Of a stretch of 64,000 bases of DNA, positions 1 to 8,084 are shown in pieces. The translations under genes were made by a program, and so were the position numbers. Source of the DNA: Arthrobacter alpinus (lineage in GTDB: Bacteria > Actinomycetota > Actinomycetes > Actinomycetales > Micrococcaceae). The stretch spans positions 3,038,001 to 3,102,000 of the forward strand of contig NZ_CP012677.1 in assembly GCF_001294625.1 (NCBI RefSeq). Direction: 5' to 3'. Numbering within the stretch: position 1 is the first letter of the stretch; every line of letters begins with the position of its first letter. The notes below the pieces were generated by a model. That model was not told where the DNA came from, did not search any database, and was given only the letters and a program-made list of their open reading frames with translations.

Positions 1-964
1 CCACAACCAGGGCGCGGAAGACGGCGGAATTCTCGCCAATGCCTGCCGTGAACACCAACGCCTGGGCCCCGCCCACCGCCACGTGGTAGCCGCCAATGTA
101 CTTCGCCAACCGGTACGACGCGACGTCCAGGGCGAGCCGGGCGTGCCTGTCACCCGCCTCGGCAGCATCCACAATGGCGCGCATGTCGTTGTTACCGGCG
201 AGCGCCTTCAGGCCCGATTCCCGGTTCAGCATCGTGTCAATCTCATCGGCGGACAAGCCCTGGCGCTGCAGATAGATCAGGATGGACGGGTCCAGATCGC
301 CGCTGCGGGTGCCCATGACCAGACCTTCCAGGGGGGTGAACCCCATGGACGTGTCGATGCTTGCCCCGCCTTGGACGGCCGTGAGCGAGGCTCCGTTGCC
401 CAGGTGCGCCACCACGGCGTTGAACCCGTCCAATGGCACACCCAGCAGCGCGGCCGCACGCCCGGTCACGAACTCGTGTGAGGTGCCGTGGAAACCGTAC
501 CGGCGGATCCCGTATTGCCGGTACAACGAATCCGGGACCGCATAGCGCCATGCGTGTTCGGGCAGTGTGCGGTGGAACGCCGTGTCGAAAACAGCCACCT
601 GGGGCAGGTCCGGCCACTTTGCGGTGATGGCCCGGATCCCCAGCACATTGGCCGGGTTGTGCAGCGGCGCCAGCGGGTTCAGCCGTTCAATGGCCCGGGT
701 GATCTCGTTGTTGATCAGCACCGGCTCGCTGAAGCGTTCTCCGCCGTGCACCACCCGGTGCCCGACGGCGTCGAGCGGCTTTTGCGTCAGTACACCTTCC
801 AGCACGGCCGCCACGTCCTCCATCGCCTCGCCGTGGTCGGCCGGCCCCCCGGAGCCTTCGCCAATGCGTTCGATCAGCCCGTTCGCCGCAATCTCGTTGC
901 TGTCGGTGTCCCGCACCTGATATTTCAGTGAAGATGAACCCGAGTTGATGACCAGTACCCGCAT
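1..964 (-). CDS. ackA: Acetate kinase, 3' end outside the window
   Basis: Acetate kinase converts acetyl phosphate and ADP to acetate and ATP in the cytosol, the second step of the Pta-AckA pathway. The N-terminus (MRVLVINSGSSSLKY) is the family phosphate-binding signature, followed by HRVVHGG near residue 65, GFHGTSHE and HLGNGAS motifs of the ASKHA fold. About 321 codons are visible. The family is usually 380-400 residues, so roughly the last 60-75 residues lie beyond the window edge. The ATG overlaps the stop codon of pta by one base, so the two genes are translationally coupled. No internal stop is seen. Confidence 0.96.
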   Translation of the reverse strand, partial: MRVLVINSGSSSLKYQVRDTDSNEIAANGLIERIGEGSGGPADHGEAMEDVAAVLEGVLTQKPLDAVGHRVVHGGERFSEPVLINNEITRAIERLNPLAPLHNPANVLGIRAITAKWPDLPQVAVFDTAFHRTLPEHAWRYAVPDSLYRQYGIRRYGFHGTSHEFVTGRAAALLGVPLDGFNAVVAHLGNGASLTAVQGGASIDTSMGFTPLEGLVMGTRSGDLDPSILIYLQRQGLSADEIDTMLNRESGLKALAGNNDMRAIVDAAEAGDRHARLALDVASYRLAKYIGGYHVAVGGAQALVFTAGIGENSAVFRALVV

Positions 965-3054
965 CAGGATTCCTTTGCTTCGGTGGTGGCTTGGGCCTGG
1001 ATGGCGGTGATGGCAACCGTGTTCACAATGTCCTCCACGGTGCAGCCGCGGGAGAGGTCGTTGATGGGTTTGTTCAAGCCCTGCAGGACCGGTCCCACGG
1101 CCACTGCGCCGGAGGATTGCTGCACCGCCTTGTACGTGTTGTTGCCGGTATTCAGGTCCGGGAAGATGAACACCGTGGCCTGCCCGGCAACTGTTGAGGA
1201 CGGCATTTTGGAGGCGGCAATGGAGGCGTCCACGGCGGCGTCGTATTGGATGGGGCCCTCAATGGGGAGGTCTGGACGCGCTGCCTTAGCCAATTCGGTG
1301 GCCCGGCGGACCTGGTCCACTGCGGCACCGGAGCCGGAACCGCCCGTGGAGTAGGACAGCATGGCTATGCGCGGCTCCACGCCGAACTGGGCAGCAGTTT
1401 CCGCTGACGCAATGGCGATGTCCGCCAGTTGCTCGTCGTTGGGTTCCGGGTTTACGGCGCAGTCACCGTACACCAGCACCCGGTCCGCCAGGAGCATCAG
1501 GAACACGGAGGAGATGATCCTCACGCCAGGGCGGGTCTTGACGAACTCCAGTGCGGGGCGGATGGTGTTGGCGGTGGTGTGTGCGGCGCCGGAGACCATG
1601 CCGTCCACGTGACCCAGCTGGACCATCATGGTGCCAAAATAGGAGCCGTCAACCATGATCTCCCGGGCGCGGGCAAGGTCCATGCCCTTGTGTGCGCGCA
1701 GGCGCTGATATTCCACGGCAAAGTCCTCCCTTAGTGGGGATGTTTGCGGGTCCAGCACCGTTATACCGCTCACGTCAATGCCGTGGGCGGCCGCCAATTC
1801 CTGGACGTTGGCCGGCTGTCCAAGAACTGTGAGATCGCAGACGTCCCGGCGGTGCAGGATCTCGGCGGCCGCCAGGACCCTGATGTCGGTGCCTTCGGGC
1901 AACACAATGTGCTTGCGGTCGCTGCGGGCCCGTTCAATGAGGTCGTGCAGGAACCGAAGCGGCGTCATGGTGGCAGGCCGCGGCAGGGACAAACGCTCCA
2001 ACAGCTCCCCCTCATCGACGTTGCGCGCCCAGGCACCCATGGCCGCGGCCACCTTCCGTCGCTGCCCTGAGTGGATCTCGCTGCGCACCTCACTGACGGC
2101 GCGTGCTGTGAGATAGGTGTCGGCGTCGTGCAAGAAAACGGGGAAGGGGGCGTGGGCTAGCAAGGGAAGCACATGCGGGTCCGGTGCTAGGCCGCCGGTG
2201 AGGATCATGCCGCTGGGGACCGGGAAGTCCGGTGAGAACGCGGAGGCGAGCGAGGCGACCATGACGTCGGCGCGGTCGCCGGGGACAATGACCAGGTCGT
2301 TGGCCTCGAGCTGGCTCAGGAAGTTGCCCACGGTCATGGCGGCGACCTTAATGGCGTGGACGTCGCGCTCCAGATCGGGGCTGCCGGCCAGTTGGCGCAG
2401 GCCCAGTGCGGTAGCCACCTCCCCCACGGTGGGACGTGAGATCTGGGCGATCTCAGGGATCACGTAGACGGGCCGGTGACTGGCGCCGGGGCGGACGGCG
2501 GCTTTGATGGCGGCCGTGGCGCCCGGGTCGGCCCGGTTCACCATCATGGCCAGCAGCGAACAGTTCTCCGCGATGAGCTCTTTACGCGCCACGTCGACGG
2601 CGTCGGCAATTTCATGCGAGGACAGGCCTCCGGCCCCGATCACGGCTAGAACGGGCAGCCCCAGGTTGTTGGCCAGCCGGGCGTTGAGGTCGAACTCCAC
2701 AGCCGCGTCCTGACCGGTGAGGTCGGTGCCTTCCACGATCACCACATCGCATCTTTTGGCGATCTCGCTGAAAATCTCCACGCTGCGTGTATCAATTTCC
2801 TCCCGTCGGCCGGCTGCGAGCAGGGCCCGGGCCTCCGCCCCGCTCATGCCGGCACGGCACACTTCCGGGCTCAGCTGGTACATGCGCCGGAGCATGATTA
2901 CGGTGGGGTCGTTTTCCGGATCGGGCCCCGAGGTGATGGGCCGAAAGAAGCCAATCCTGTCCGCGTGCCGGTGCAGTGCGTCGGCCAACCCCAATGACAC
3001 CAACGTTTTCCCGGATCCGGGTGTGGTGGCGCTGACATAAATCCCACGAGTCAT
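964..3054 (-). CDS. pta: Phosphate acetyltransferase (long form)
   Basis: Transfers acetyl from acetyl-CoA to phosphate, giving acetyl phosphate for AckA. The protein is 696 residues, typical of the long three-domain form. An N-terminal dethiobiotin-synthetase-like P-loop domain (TTPGSGKT around residues 9-16) is followed by a DRTGG-type middle domain and the catalytic PTA_PTB domain (from about residue 370, with VLPEGTD, YSTGGSGSG and FPDLNTGN). I chose the ATG at 3054 because MTRGIYVSATTPGSGKT is the conserved start and AAGGCGG lies just upstream. An upstream in-frame start at 3150 would add 32 unconserved residues. It forms an operon with ackA. Confidence 0.95.
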   Translation of the reverse strand: MTRGIYVSATTPGSGKTLVSLGLADALHRHADRIGFFRPITSGPDPENDPTVIMLRRMYQLSPEVCRAGMSGAEARALLAAGRREEIDTRSVEIFSEIAKRCDVVIVEGTDLTGQDAAVEFDLNARLANNLGLPVLAVIGAGGLSSHEIADAVDVARKELIAENCSLLAMMVNRADPGATAAIKAAVRPGASHRPVYVIPEIAQISRPTVGEVATALGLRQLAGSPDLERDVHAIKVAAMTVGNFLSQLEANDLVIVPGDRADVMVASLASAFSPDFPVPSGMILTGGLAPDPHVLPLLAHAPFPVFLHDADTYLTARAVSEVRSEIHSGQRRKVAAAMGAWARNVDEGELLERLSLPRPATMTPLRFLHDLIERARSDRKHIVLPEGTDIRVLAAAEILHRRDVCDLTVLGQPANVQELAAAHGIDVSGITVLDPQTSPLREDFAVEYQRLRAHKGMDLARAREIMVDGSYFGTMMVQLGHVDGMVSGAAHTTANTIRPALEFVKTRPGVRIISSVFLMLLADRVLVYGDCAVNPEPNDEQLADIAIASAETAAQFGVEPRIAMLSYSTGGSGSGAAVDQVRRATELAKAARPDLPIEGPIQYDAAVDASIAASKMPSSTVAGQATVFIFPDLNTGNNTYKAVQQSSGAVAVGPVLQGLNKPINDLSRGCTVEDIVNTVAITAIQAQATTEAKES

Positions 3055-3222
3055 GGTCAGGTTCCGCCTTTCGAGCGTCTTACCTAATCCAAACATGGCT
3101 GCGACAGATCCGGTGCAAATTGCGGGCCGAATCACCCTTTCTCTTCTCACAGTGCGGCCACTATTGATGGCTTCGGGGCGGCCACGGCGCCTGGACGGTT
3201 CCCGCCCGCCTAAAGTTGAGGC

Positions 3223-3936
3223 ATGGACGGACTTGTCGAGATCTTATTTGGGCCCTTGGGCAACAGTTTCACCATCGTCGCCCTGGCGTTGAAGATCCTG
3301 GGGGCACTGATCATGAGCTTCGCCTTGGCGCTTCTGGGCCGACGCAACGAGGTGGGCTGGTGGCTGGCCATTGCCTCCTTCGCCATGTTCTTACTCGCCG
3401 GCACCTTCGTCGTCCCGCTGGACTTCATCTCCTCCGCGGCCGTGGTCACCTTCTACATCGTGGGTTCTTGGATCCCACCCATCCTGGGTATCGCCGTGAG
3501 TCTTTATGGCCTGCTGTGGTTCAGAAAAGCTCCCACAGTACAGCCGTTGATCCGCGACATTTCCTTGCGCCGCTTCAGCCCCACCGACCTGGCGACTCCC
3601 TTGCTCATCGCCTTGATACTTGGCGCTGCAAACCTGATCCCGGTACTTGTGTTGAACTCCAGCGGAAGCGGCTCGACCCTTTCCATTCCACTGACGCCCA
3701 TGTTCGTCAGCGGATTCTTGCATGGCTTGCTTGCCGCCGGGCTCCTCGGGCTGGCGCTTCGTTCCCGTTGGGCCTGGTTCTTGATCGCTGCCGCTGCTGT
3801 TGCGGCGGTGGGCGCGACCACACTGGCAGCCCAGGGTTCGGTGCTGATTTTCATCTACCTGACCCAGGTGGCACTGGCCGTTTACAGCTGGGGACGGTGG
3901 GGCGGGCTGCCCACCGCCGCAATCACCCGCCGTTGA
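3223..3936 (+). CDS. Multi-pass membrane protein, weakly PnuC-like
   Basis: A 237-residue protein made almost entirely of hydrophobic helices (about seven), with short charged loops such as LLGRRNEVGW and DISLRRFSPTD. The C-terminal stretch with an aromatic-rich YSWGRWGG turn resembles nicotinamide riboside transporters of the PnuC type, and the size fits, but the similarity is too weak for assignment. A TAAAGT sequence at 3211-3216 lies six bases before the ATG, as expected for a leaderless transcript with this as its -10 box. The gene is divergent from pta. It could equally be an unrelated actinobacterial membrane protein. Confidence 0.6.
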   Translation: MDGLVEILFGPLGNSFTIVALALKILGALIMSFALALLGRRNEVGWWLAIASFAMFLLAGTFVVPLDFISSAAVVTFYIVGSWIPPILGIAVSLYGLLWFRKAPTVQPLIRDISLRRFSPTDLATPLLIALILGAANLIPVLVLNSSGSGSTLSIPLTPMFVSGFLHGLLAAGLLGLALRSRWAWFLIAAAAVAAVGATTLAAQGSVLIFIYLTQVALAVYSWGRWGGLPTAAITRR

Positions 3937-4008
3937 CACCGCCGCGGAACCCGTGATCCAATGAAAACGGCCATTGGCCCGCTCGAATTCGACCCTAAGG
4001 AGGACCCC

Positions 4009-4092
4009 ATGATTTCTCGCTCAGCTTTCCGCGCCCACATCATTGCTGCGTCCTTCCACAGGAGTCGATTCACCCATGAAGTTCCCTGCTGA
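4009..4092 (+). CDS. Small upstream ORF with strong ribosome binding site
   Basis: A 27-codon ORF begins at an ATG placed five bases after AAGGAGG (about 3997-4003), the best Shine-Dalgarno match in this neighbourhood. It reads through MISRSAFRAHIIAAS and ends at TGA 4090-4092, overlapping the RIO kinase start (4076) in another frame. The overlap suggests translational coupling or a leader peptide. I see no homology, so it may instead be a coincidence or the leftover of a longer gene. Confidence 0.4.
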   Translation: MISRSAFRAHIIAASFHRSRFTHEVPC

Positions 4093-5011
4093 CCAACAGC
4101 ACTTCGAAACACCGTCCCGCAAATCCTCCCAGCGCCGTCGTGCCAACAACACCAACCTAAGATCTGGCAATGACTTTGCCGCTGAGACCTTCGAACGCGA
4201 GTCGCGCTCCGCAGACTGGAACGTCCTTGACGATTCCCTGGCGGACGACCAACGCTGGTCCACCTGGCCCGGGCTGGAAAAGCTCATGCGCGGCCCCGCA
4301 CCCTATCCTGCCTTCGTCATTGAAGATGCCGGGGCCATCGACACCGACCTTGGTGTTCTGAAAACCGGAAAGGAAGCGGATGTGTTCCTGGTGGAACGCG
4401 CCACCGATTCCCGCAGGGCCATACTGGCAGCCAAGCGCTACCGGTCCGCCGAACAGCGCCTGTTCCACAGGTCCTCCGCCTACACGGAGGGCCGCACTGT
4501 CAGGCGTTCGCGTGACGCCCGGGCCTTGAAGAACGGCAGCAGCTACGGGCGGGAGGTGGAAGCCGCCCGCTGGGCCAACGCCGAATGGACGTATCTTCGC
4601 ATGGCCCATGAATATGGCATACCCGTGCCATATCCAGTGCAGATTTCCGGCACAGAGATCATGATGGAATTCATCGAGGATCCGCAGAATCCCGGCGTTG
4701 CGGCGCCACGCCTGCAAACCGTCCACCCCAGTCCGGAACAGCTACAGGGCTACTGGGACCAGGTGCTCGCCGCCATGGTCGCGTTCGCACGGATGGGCTT
4801 CGCCCACGGCGATCTCTCCCCCTACAACGTGCTGGCTGCCGGGGACCGGCTGGTGATCATTGACCTGCCGCAGCTGGTGGATCTGGCCGGCAACCTGCAG
4901 GCCGTGGAACTGCTGGCCCGGGATTGCAAGAATATGTGCGCCTGGTTCACGTCTCGCGGTCTGGTGGTCGACGACGGCGAACTGTTGGGCGAGCTACTCG
5001 CCGCCAGGTAG
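4076..5011 (+). CDS. RIO-family serine protein kinase
   Basis: A 311-residue atypical protein kinase. The RIO signature is clear: glycine-loop equivalent TGKEADVF (about residues 97-104), the ATP-binding lysine in AAKRY (about 120), catalytic loop HGDLSPYN (about 244-251) and metal-binding motif IDLPQ (about 262-266). Eukaryotic and archaeal RIO kinases mature the small ribosomal subunit. The role of bacterial members is not settled. I prefer the ATG at 4076, which has AGGAG upstream, over a TTG at 4043. The N-terminal 70 residues are basic and probably disordered. Confidence 0.88.
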   Translation: MKFPADQQHFETPSRKSSQRRRANNTNLRSGNDFAAETFERESRSADWNVLDDSLADDQRWSTWPGLEKLMRGPAPYPAFVIEDAGAIDTDLGVLKTGKEADVFLVERATDSRRAILAAKRYRSAEQRLFHRSSAYTEGRTVRRSRDARALKNGSSYGREVEAARWANAEWTYLRMAHEYGIPVPYPVQISGTEIMMEFIEDPQNPGVAAPRLQTVHPSPEQLQGYWDQVLAAMVAFARMGFAHGDLSPYNVLAAGDRLVIIDLPQLVDLAGNLQAVELLARDCKNMCAWFTSRGLVVDDGELLGELLAAR

Positions 5012-5038
5012 CCGGTCCCGGCGGCGGGCGCCCCGCGC

Positions 5039-5338
5039 TCATGGGACCATCGTACGGATCTTGCCTGGGCCAAATGGCAGCCAGGGTGCCGAGTAGAGCA
5101 GTGCCTCGGTGGTGCCGGGCACTGCTTCGAATCTCACTTCACCAAACTTCCACATCCGGTTGAACAAGAAGATGGTCACCGTGGCGGCACCCTCCCCTGG
5201 GACCTTCCAATTCCGAGTCCCCCACTGGGCCGGCTGGGCCACCCCGTTAACGACCACGGTGGGCTTGGGGAACCATCCCAGCCAGGGCTTGCGCAGGGTC
5301 AGCTGAAAGTGGGGAGGTGTTGCTATGGGCGAGGTCAC
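5039..5338 (-). CDS. Small conserved-looking hypothetical protein
   Basis: About 99 residues, rich in Trp, Pro and Phe (RKPWLGWFPKPTVVVNG, TIFLFNRMWKF), with the composition of a real folded beta-rich protein. I do not recognise a named family. The start is uncertain: GTG at 5338 or GTG at 5359, neither with a good ribosome binding site. The reading frame stays open far upstream, but that extension is an antisense shadow of the M50-like gene. The gene is convergent with the RIO kinase gene and divergent from the M50-like gene. Confidence 0.55.
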   Translation of the reverse strand: MTSPIATPPHFQLTLRKPWLGWFPKPTVVVNGVAQPAQWGTRNWKVPGEGAATVTIFLFNRMWKFGEVRFEAVPGTTEALLYSAPWLPFGPGKIRTMVP

Positions 5339-5473
5339 GTTTTCCAGCTTACCGGCCACGTGGTCGCACCATCCGAGGAGAGAACGCCCGGACCCCTGCG
5401 CAAGGGATTTTACGACGGGCGAAGCACTGTGGCGACGGGAACCCTCAGCCTTTTCGCATAGGCTTCCGTGGTG

Positions 5474-6223
5474 ATGACTGATCAACCCCTTAACGCCGTG
5501 ACCACGTGGTGGCAGGCCGTGCTTGCCGGCTTTGTCCACACCGATTCCCCCGATGTGCCGCCCTTGGTGTTGTTGGGCATCCTGGCCGCGGCCGTTGCCC
5601 TGAGCATTCCGCGGGCTACCTGGCGCTGGTTCGGCCTGTACGTGACATTCGTGCATGAGCTCGGCCACGCCTTCGCGGCACTGATGACGGGCCGTTTCAT
5701 CCACGGCCTGAAGATCGGGCTGGATCATTCCGGCCAGCTGGTCAGCAGCGGCCGCCGCGGCTTCAGTGCCACCTGGTCCGGTTTTTGGGGCTACCCGGCG
5801 CCGGCCGTGGTGGGCCTGGCGTTGGTCTGGTCGGTCTCGGCGGGCTGGGCGGGGGCCGCCGCGTCCGTCGGTGCCCTCATCTTGCTGGTGGCCTTGATCT
5901 TTCTGCGCAACTTCACCGGGATCCTGGTGGCAGTGGCCAGCGCCGCCGTGGCCCAGGCCCTGGTGATGTTTGCCGACCCACGCACCGTCAGCTATGCGGT
6001 GCTGGCCCTGGGCATTGCCCTCGGCGTGGGCTCCGTACGCGATTTTTTCAAGGTGGCCACCGTTCACACCAGCCGCCGCGAGCATCTTGCCAGCTCCGAC
6101 GCTTTCATCCTGGCACGCTCCACGGGGGTACCGTCGTGGGTGTGGCTGAGCGGTTTTGCCGTGGTCATCGGCACTTCCGCGGCCTTTTCGGCCTGGCTTT
6201 TGTGGGGCATGCTGGCACGTTAG
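5474..6223 (+). CDS. M50-like membrane metalloprotease family protein
   Basis: An integral membrane protein of about 249 residues with a HELGH zinc-binding motif near residues 61-65 inside a hydrophobic segment, as in the M50B-like (site-2-protease related) family. Several further membrane segments follow. A second acidic zinc ligand may be in the NFTG or FADPRT region, but I cannot fix it. Proteolytic activity is therefore not certain. ATG 5474 is preceded by two in-frame GTG codons that could also start it. The 3' end overlaps the convergent Nudix gene by four bases. Confidence 0.72.
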   Translation: MTDQPLNAVTTWWQAVLAGFVHTDSPDVPPLVLLGILAAAVALSIPRATWRWFGLYVTFVHELGHAFAALMTGRFIHGLKIGLDHSGQLVSSGRRGFSATWSGFWGYPAPAVVGLALVWSVSAGWAGAAASVGALILLVALIFLRNFTGILVAVASAAVAQALVMFADPRTVSYAVLALGIALGVGSVRDFFKVATVHTSRREHLASSDAFILARSTGVPSWVWLSGFAVVIGTSAAFSAWLLWGMLAR

Positions 6224-6954
6224 ACGCGCGGGCGCATCAGTGGCGGGTTCAGGACTGCCCGGCTTGGCCGGCCCGCCAACGGCCGTGCCGCGTCGGCGAG
6301 CCGGAACAACGCGGCGGGTCGGCCGGCGTCGCCCGCTGTCATCCGCCCGGTGTCCTCGAGAAAGCCCGGTGTGCCGGTGGCCTTTCGGTGGAAGTTCCGC
6401 GGATCCAGGCGCGTTCCCCAGACAGCCTCGTACACGGCCCGGAGTTGGGCGATGGTGAACTCCTCGCCGCAGAAGGCCGCTCCGAGCGGGGAGTATTCAA
6501 GCTTTGACTTGGCCCGCTCCAGGGCATCGCCGAGGATCCGTTCGTGGTCGAAGGCAAGCCGCACCTCGCCCGAGAGGATCCGGCTGACCGGATACCAGGC
6601 AGCCTGCTCGGCATCGCTGCCCGCGGACAGGACAGGGAAGTTCGGCGCGAGCAGGAGATGGGCCACCGTGAGCACGTCCCCGCGGGGATCCCTCCCCTGC
6701 GGCCCATAGCTCCCGAGCTGTTCGAGGTGCCCCGGGACATGTTCGACGCCGGTTTCCTCCACCAGCTCCCGGCCCGCCGCCGTCACCAGGTCCTCCCCCG
6801 CCAGCACGAAACCACCCGGCAGTGCCAGGCCCCCCCGGAAGGGTTCGATGAGGCGGGTGATGAGCAGGACGTGCAGGGCGCCGTCGATCACGGTGAGGCC
6901 GACGACGTCGACCGTCACGGGAAAGCGCGCTGGCACCGGGTGAGACTCTGACAT
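6220..6954 (-). CDS. NrtR-like Nudix / winged-helix transcription regulator
   Basis: The 244-residue protein has an N-terminal Nudix domain (about residues 12-150) and a C-terminal winged-helix segment (FTIAQLRAVYEAVWG ... DPRNFHRK, about 167-195), the NrtR architecture. NrtR proteins sense ADP-ribose and repress NAD metabolism genes. Many have a degraded Nudix box, but here the signature is complete (GFVLAGE, then RELVEETGV), so it may also hydrolyse a substrate. It is divergent from the SPFH and NAD-kinase-like genes, with two palindromes between them. I infer that it regulates them and possibly itself. Confidence 0.82.
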   Translation of the reverse strand: MSESHPVPARFPVTVDVVGLTVIDGALHVLLITRLIEPFRGGLALPGGFVLAGEDLVTAAGRELVEETGVEHVPGHLEQLGSYGPQGRDPRGDVLTVAHLLLAPNFPVLSAGSDAEQAAWYPVSRILSGEVRLAFDHERILGDALERAKSKLEYSPLGAAFCGEEFTIAQLRAVYEAVWGTRLDPRNFHRKATGTPGFLEDTGRMTAGDAGRPAALFRLADAARPLAGRPSRAVLNPPLMRPRV

Positions 6955-6971
6955 GCTCCCATTCTAGGGAC

Positions 6972-7037
6972 TTATCGTCACATTGACAATAAATGGAGAT
7001 TCAGTTTATTGTTTAGTTATCGTCAACTTGACGTCAA
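6972..7037. promoter_or_regulatory. Two palindromic operator candidates for the NrtR-like regulator
   Basis: Site 1 is 6972-6992, TTATCGTCA-cat-TGACAATAA, with 8 of 9 bases symmetric. Site 2 is 7017-7037, TTATCGTCA-act-TGACGTCAA, with the same left half and a weaker right half. Their centres are 45 bp apart in the 107-bp gap between the divergent genes. Site 1 covers the -35 of the rightward promoter and site 2 lies at its probable start point, as expected for a repressor. Confidence 0.72.
6983..7012 (+). promoter_or_regulatory. Promoter of the SPFH / NAD-kinase-like operon
   Basis: TTGACA at 6983-6988 and TATTGT at 7007-7012 are separated by 18 bases, giving a consensus -35 and a 4-of-6 -10. 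The start codon follows 49 bases later, after AAGGAG. Confidence 0.55.
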
Positions 7038-7061
7038 CAATGAGCGGCTAAGGAGAATCAA

Positions 7062-8075
7062 ATGACCAGCATCAAGCGATATCCCTGGATGAACCACTTT
7101 CTGGGCAGCCCCACAGGATATGTGGTGCACCTGCAGCGCGGCACCGTCAAGCACCAGGGTGTCGGCCAGGCCTTTTGGTACCGGCCCGTGAACTCGGTGC
7201 TCAGCGAGGTTCCCGTGGATGACCAGGAACTGCCCACACTCTTCCACGCCAGCACCCTGGATTTCCAGGACGTGAGCGTCCAGGCCAACGTCACGTACCG
7301 CTTCATCGATCCCGTCTCCGTTTCCAGCCGGCTCGACTTCGGCCTGAAACCGGCCGGCTCCGCACCGGCGGCAGGAAAGGAACAGGTCGCCACTATCATC
7401 GGGCAGCTGTGCCAGAGCCACGCGATCGACCTGATCGCCACCACCACCCTGGCCGAGGCGCTCTCCCACGGAGTCAGCCGACTCCGCATCGTCCTCACCG
7501 AGTCGCTGCGGGCGGACACACGGCTGAAATCCACGGGCATCGAGATCCTCGGGGTTCAGGTACTGGCCGTGCAGCCGGAATCGGACGTTGAACGCGCCCT
7601 GCAAACACCGGTCCGCGAACAACTCCAGGCCGAAGCCGACCGGGCCGTCTACGAACGCCGGGCACTCGCCGTCGAACGTGAACGGACCATTTCGGAAAAT
7701 GAAATGGCAAGCCAGATCGAACTGGCCACCCGGCGAGAACAACTTGTGGGCCAAGAAGGTGCCAATGCGCGGCGAACGGCTACGGAAAGGGCTGCCGCGG
7801 AACTCATCAACGCACAGGCAACGGCCGAGCGCCAGGGCATCAGCGCCATCGCAGAGGCGAGCCAGATCCGCTTGGTGGGTGAAGCCGCAGCGGCCCGCGA
7901 GAGCGCCACCATGGAGGTCTACCGCGGAATGGATCAAGCCACCTTGCTGACACTGGCCCTGAAGGAGGCCGCCGGCTCGCTGCCCAACATCGGCAACCTC
8001 ACCATCACCCCCGATCTTCTCAGCGGGGCACTGGCGGGACTGTTCCGCGAAACTCCCGCCAACGCCGGGGAATAG
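7062..8075 (+). CDS. SPFH / band 7 domain protein
   Basis: A 337-residue protein with an SPFH (stomatin/flotillin-like) domain over about residues 15-190 and a long charged coiled coil (about 190-290, rich in Ala, Glu, Arg and Gln) of the type that drives oligomer rings. No clear N-terminal membrane helix is present, so membrane contact would need hydrophobic loops or a partner. Its AAGGAG site is well placed. The stop lies nine bases before the NAD-kinase-like gene, indicating one operon. The cellular role is unknown. The context suggests a link to NAD(P) pools. Confidence 0.8.
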   Translation: MTSIKRYPWMNHFLGSPTGYVVHLQRGTVKHQGVGQAFWYRPVNSVLSEVPVDDQELPTLFHASTLDFQDVSVQANVTYRFIDPVSVSSRLDFGLKPAGSAPAAGKEQVATIIGQLCQSHAIDLIATTTLAEALSHGVSRLRIVLTESLRADTRLKSTGIEILGVQVLAVQPESDVERALQTPVREQLQAEADRAVYERRALAVERERTISENEMASQIELATRREQLVGQEGANARRTATERAAAELINAQATAERQGISAIAEASQIRLVGEAAAARESATMEVYRGMDQATLLTLALKEAAGSLPNIGNLTITPDLLSGALAGLFRETPANAGE

Positions 8076-8084
8076 GATTTCACC

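Noticed and set aside
5360..6085. Long minus-strand frame extending the small hypothetical protein upstream
   Set aside because: It is antisense to the M50-like gene, with Gly/His/Gln-rich content typical of shadow frames.
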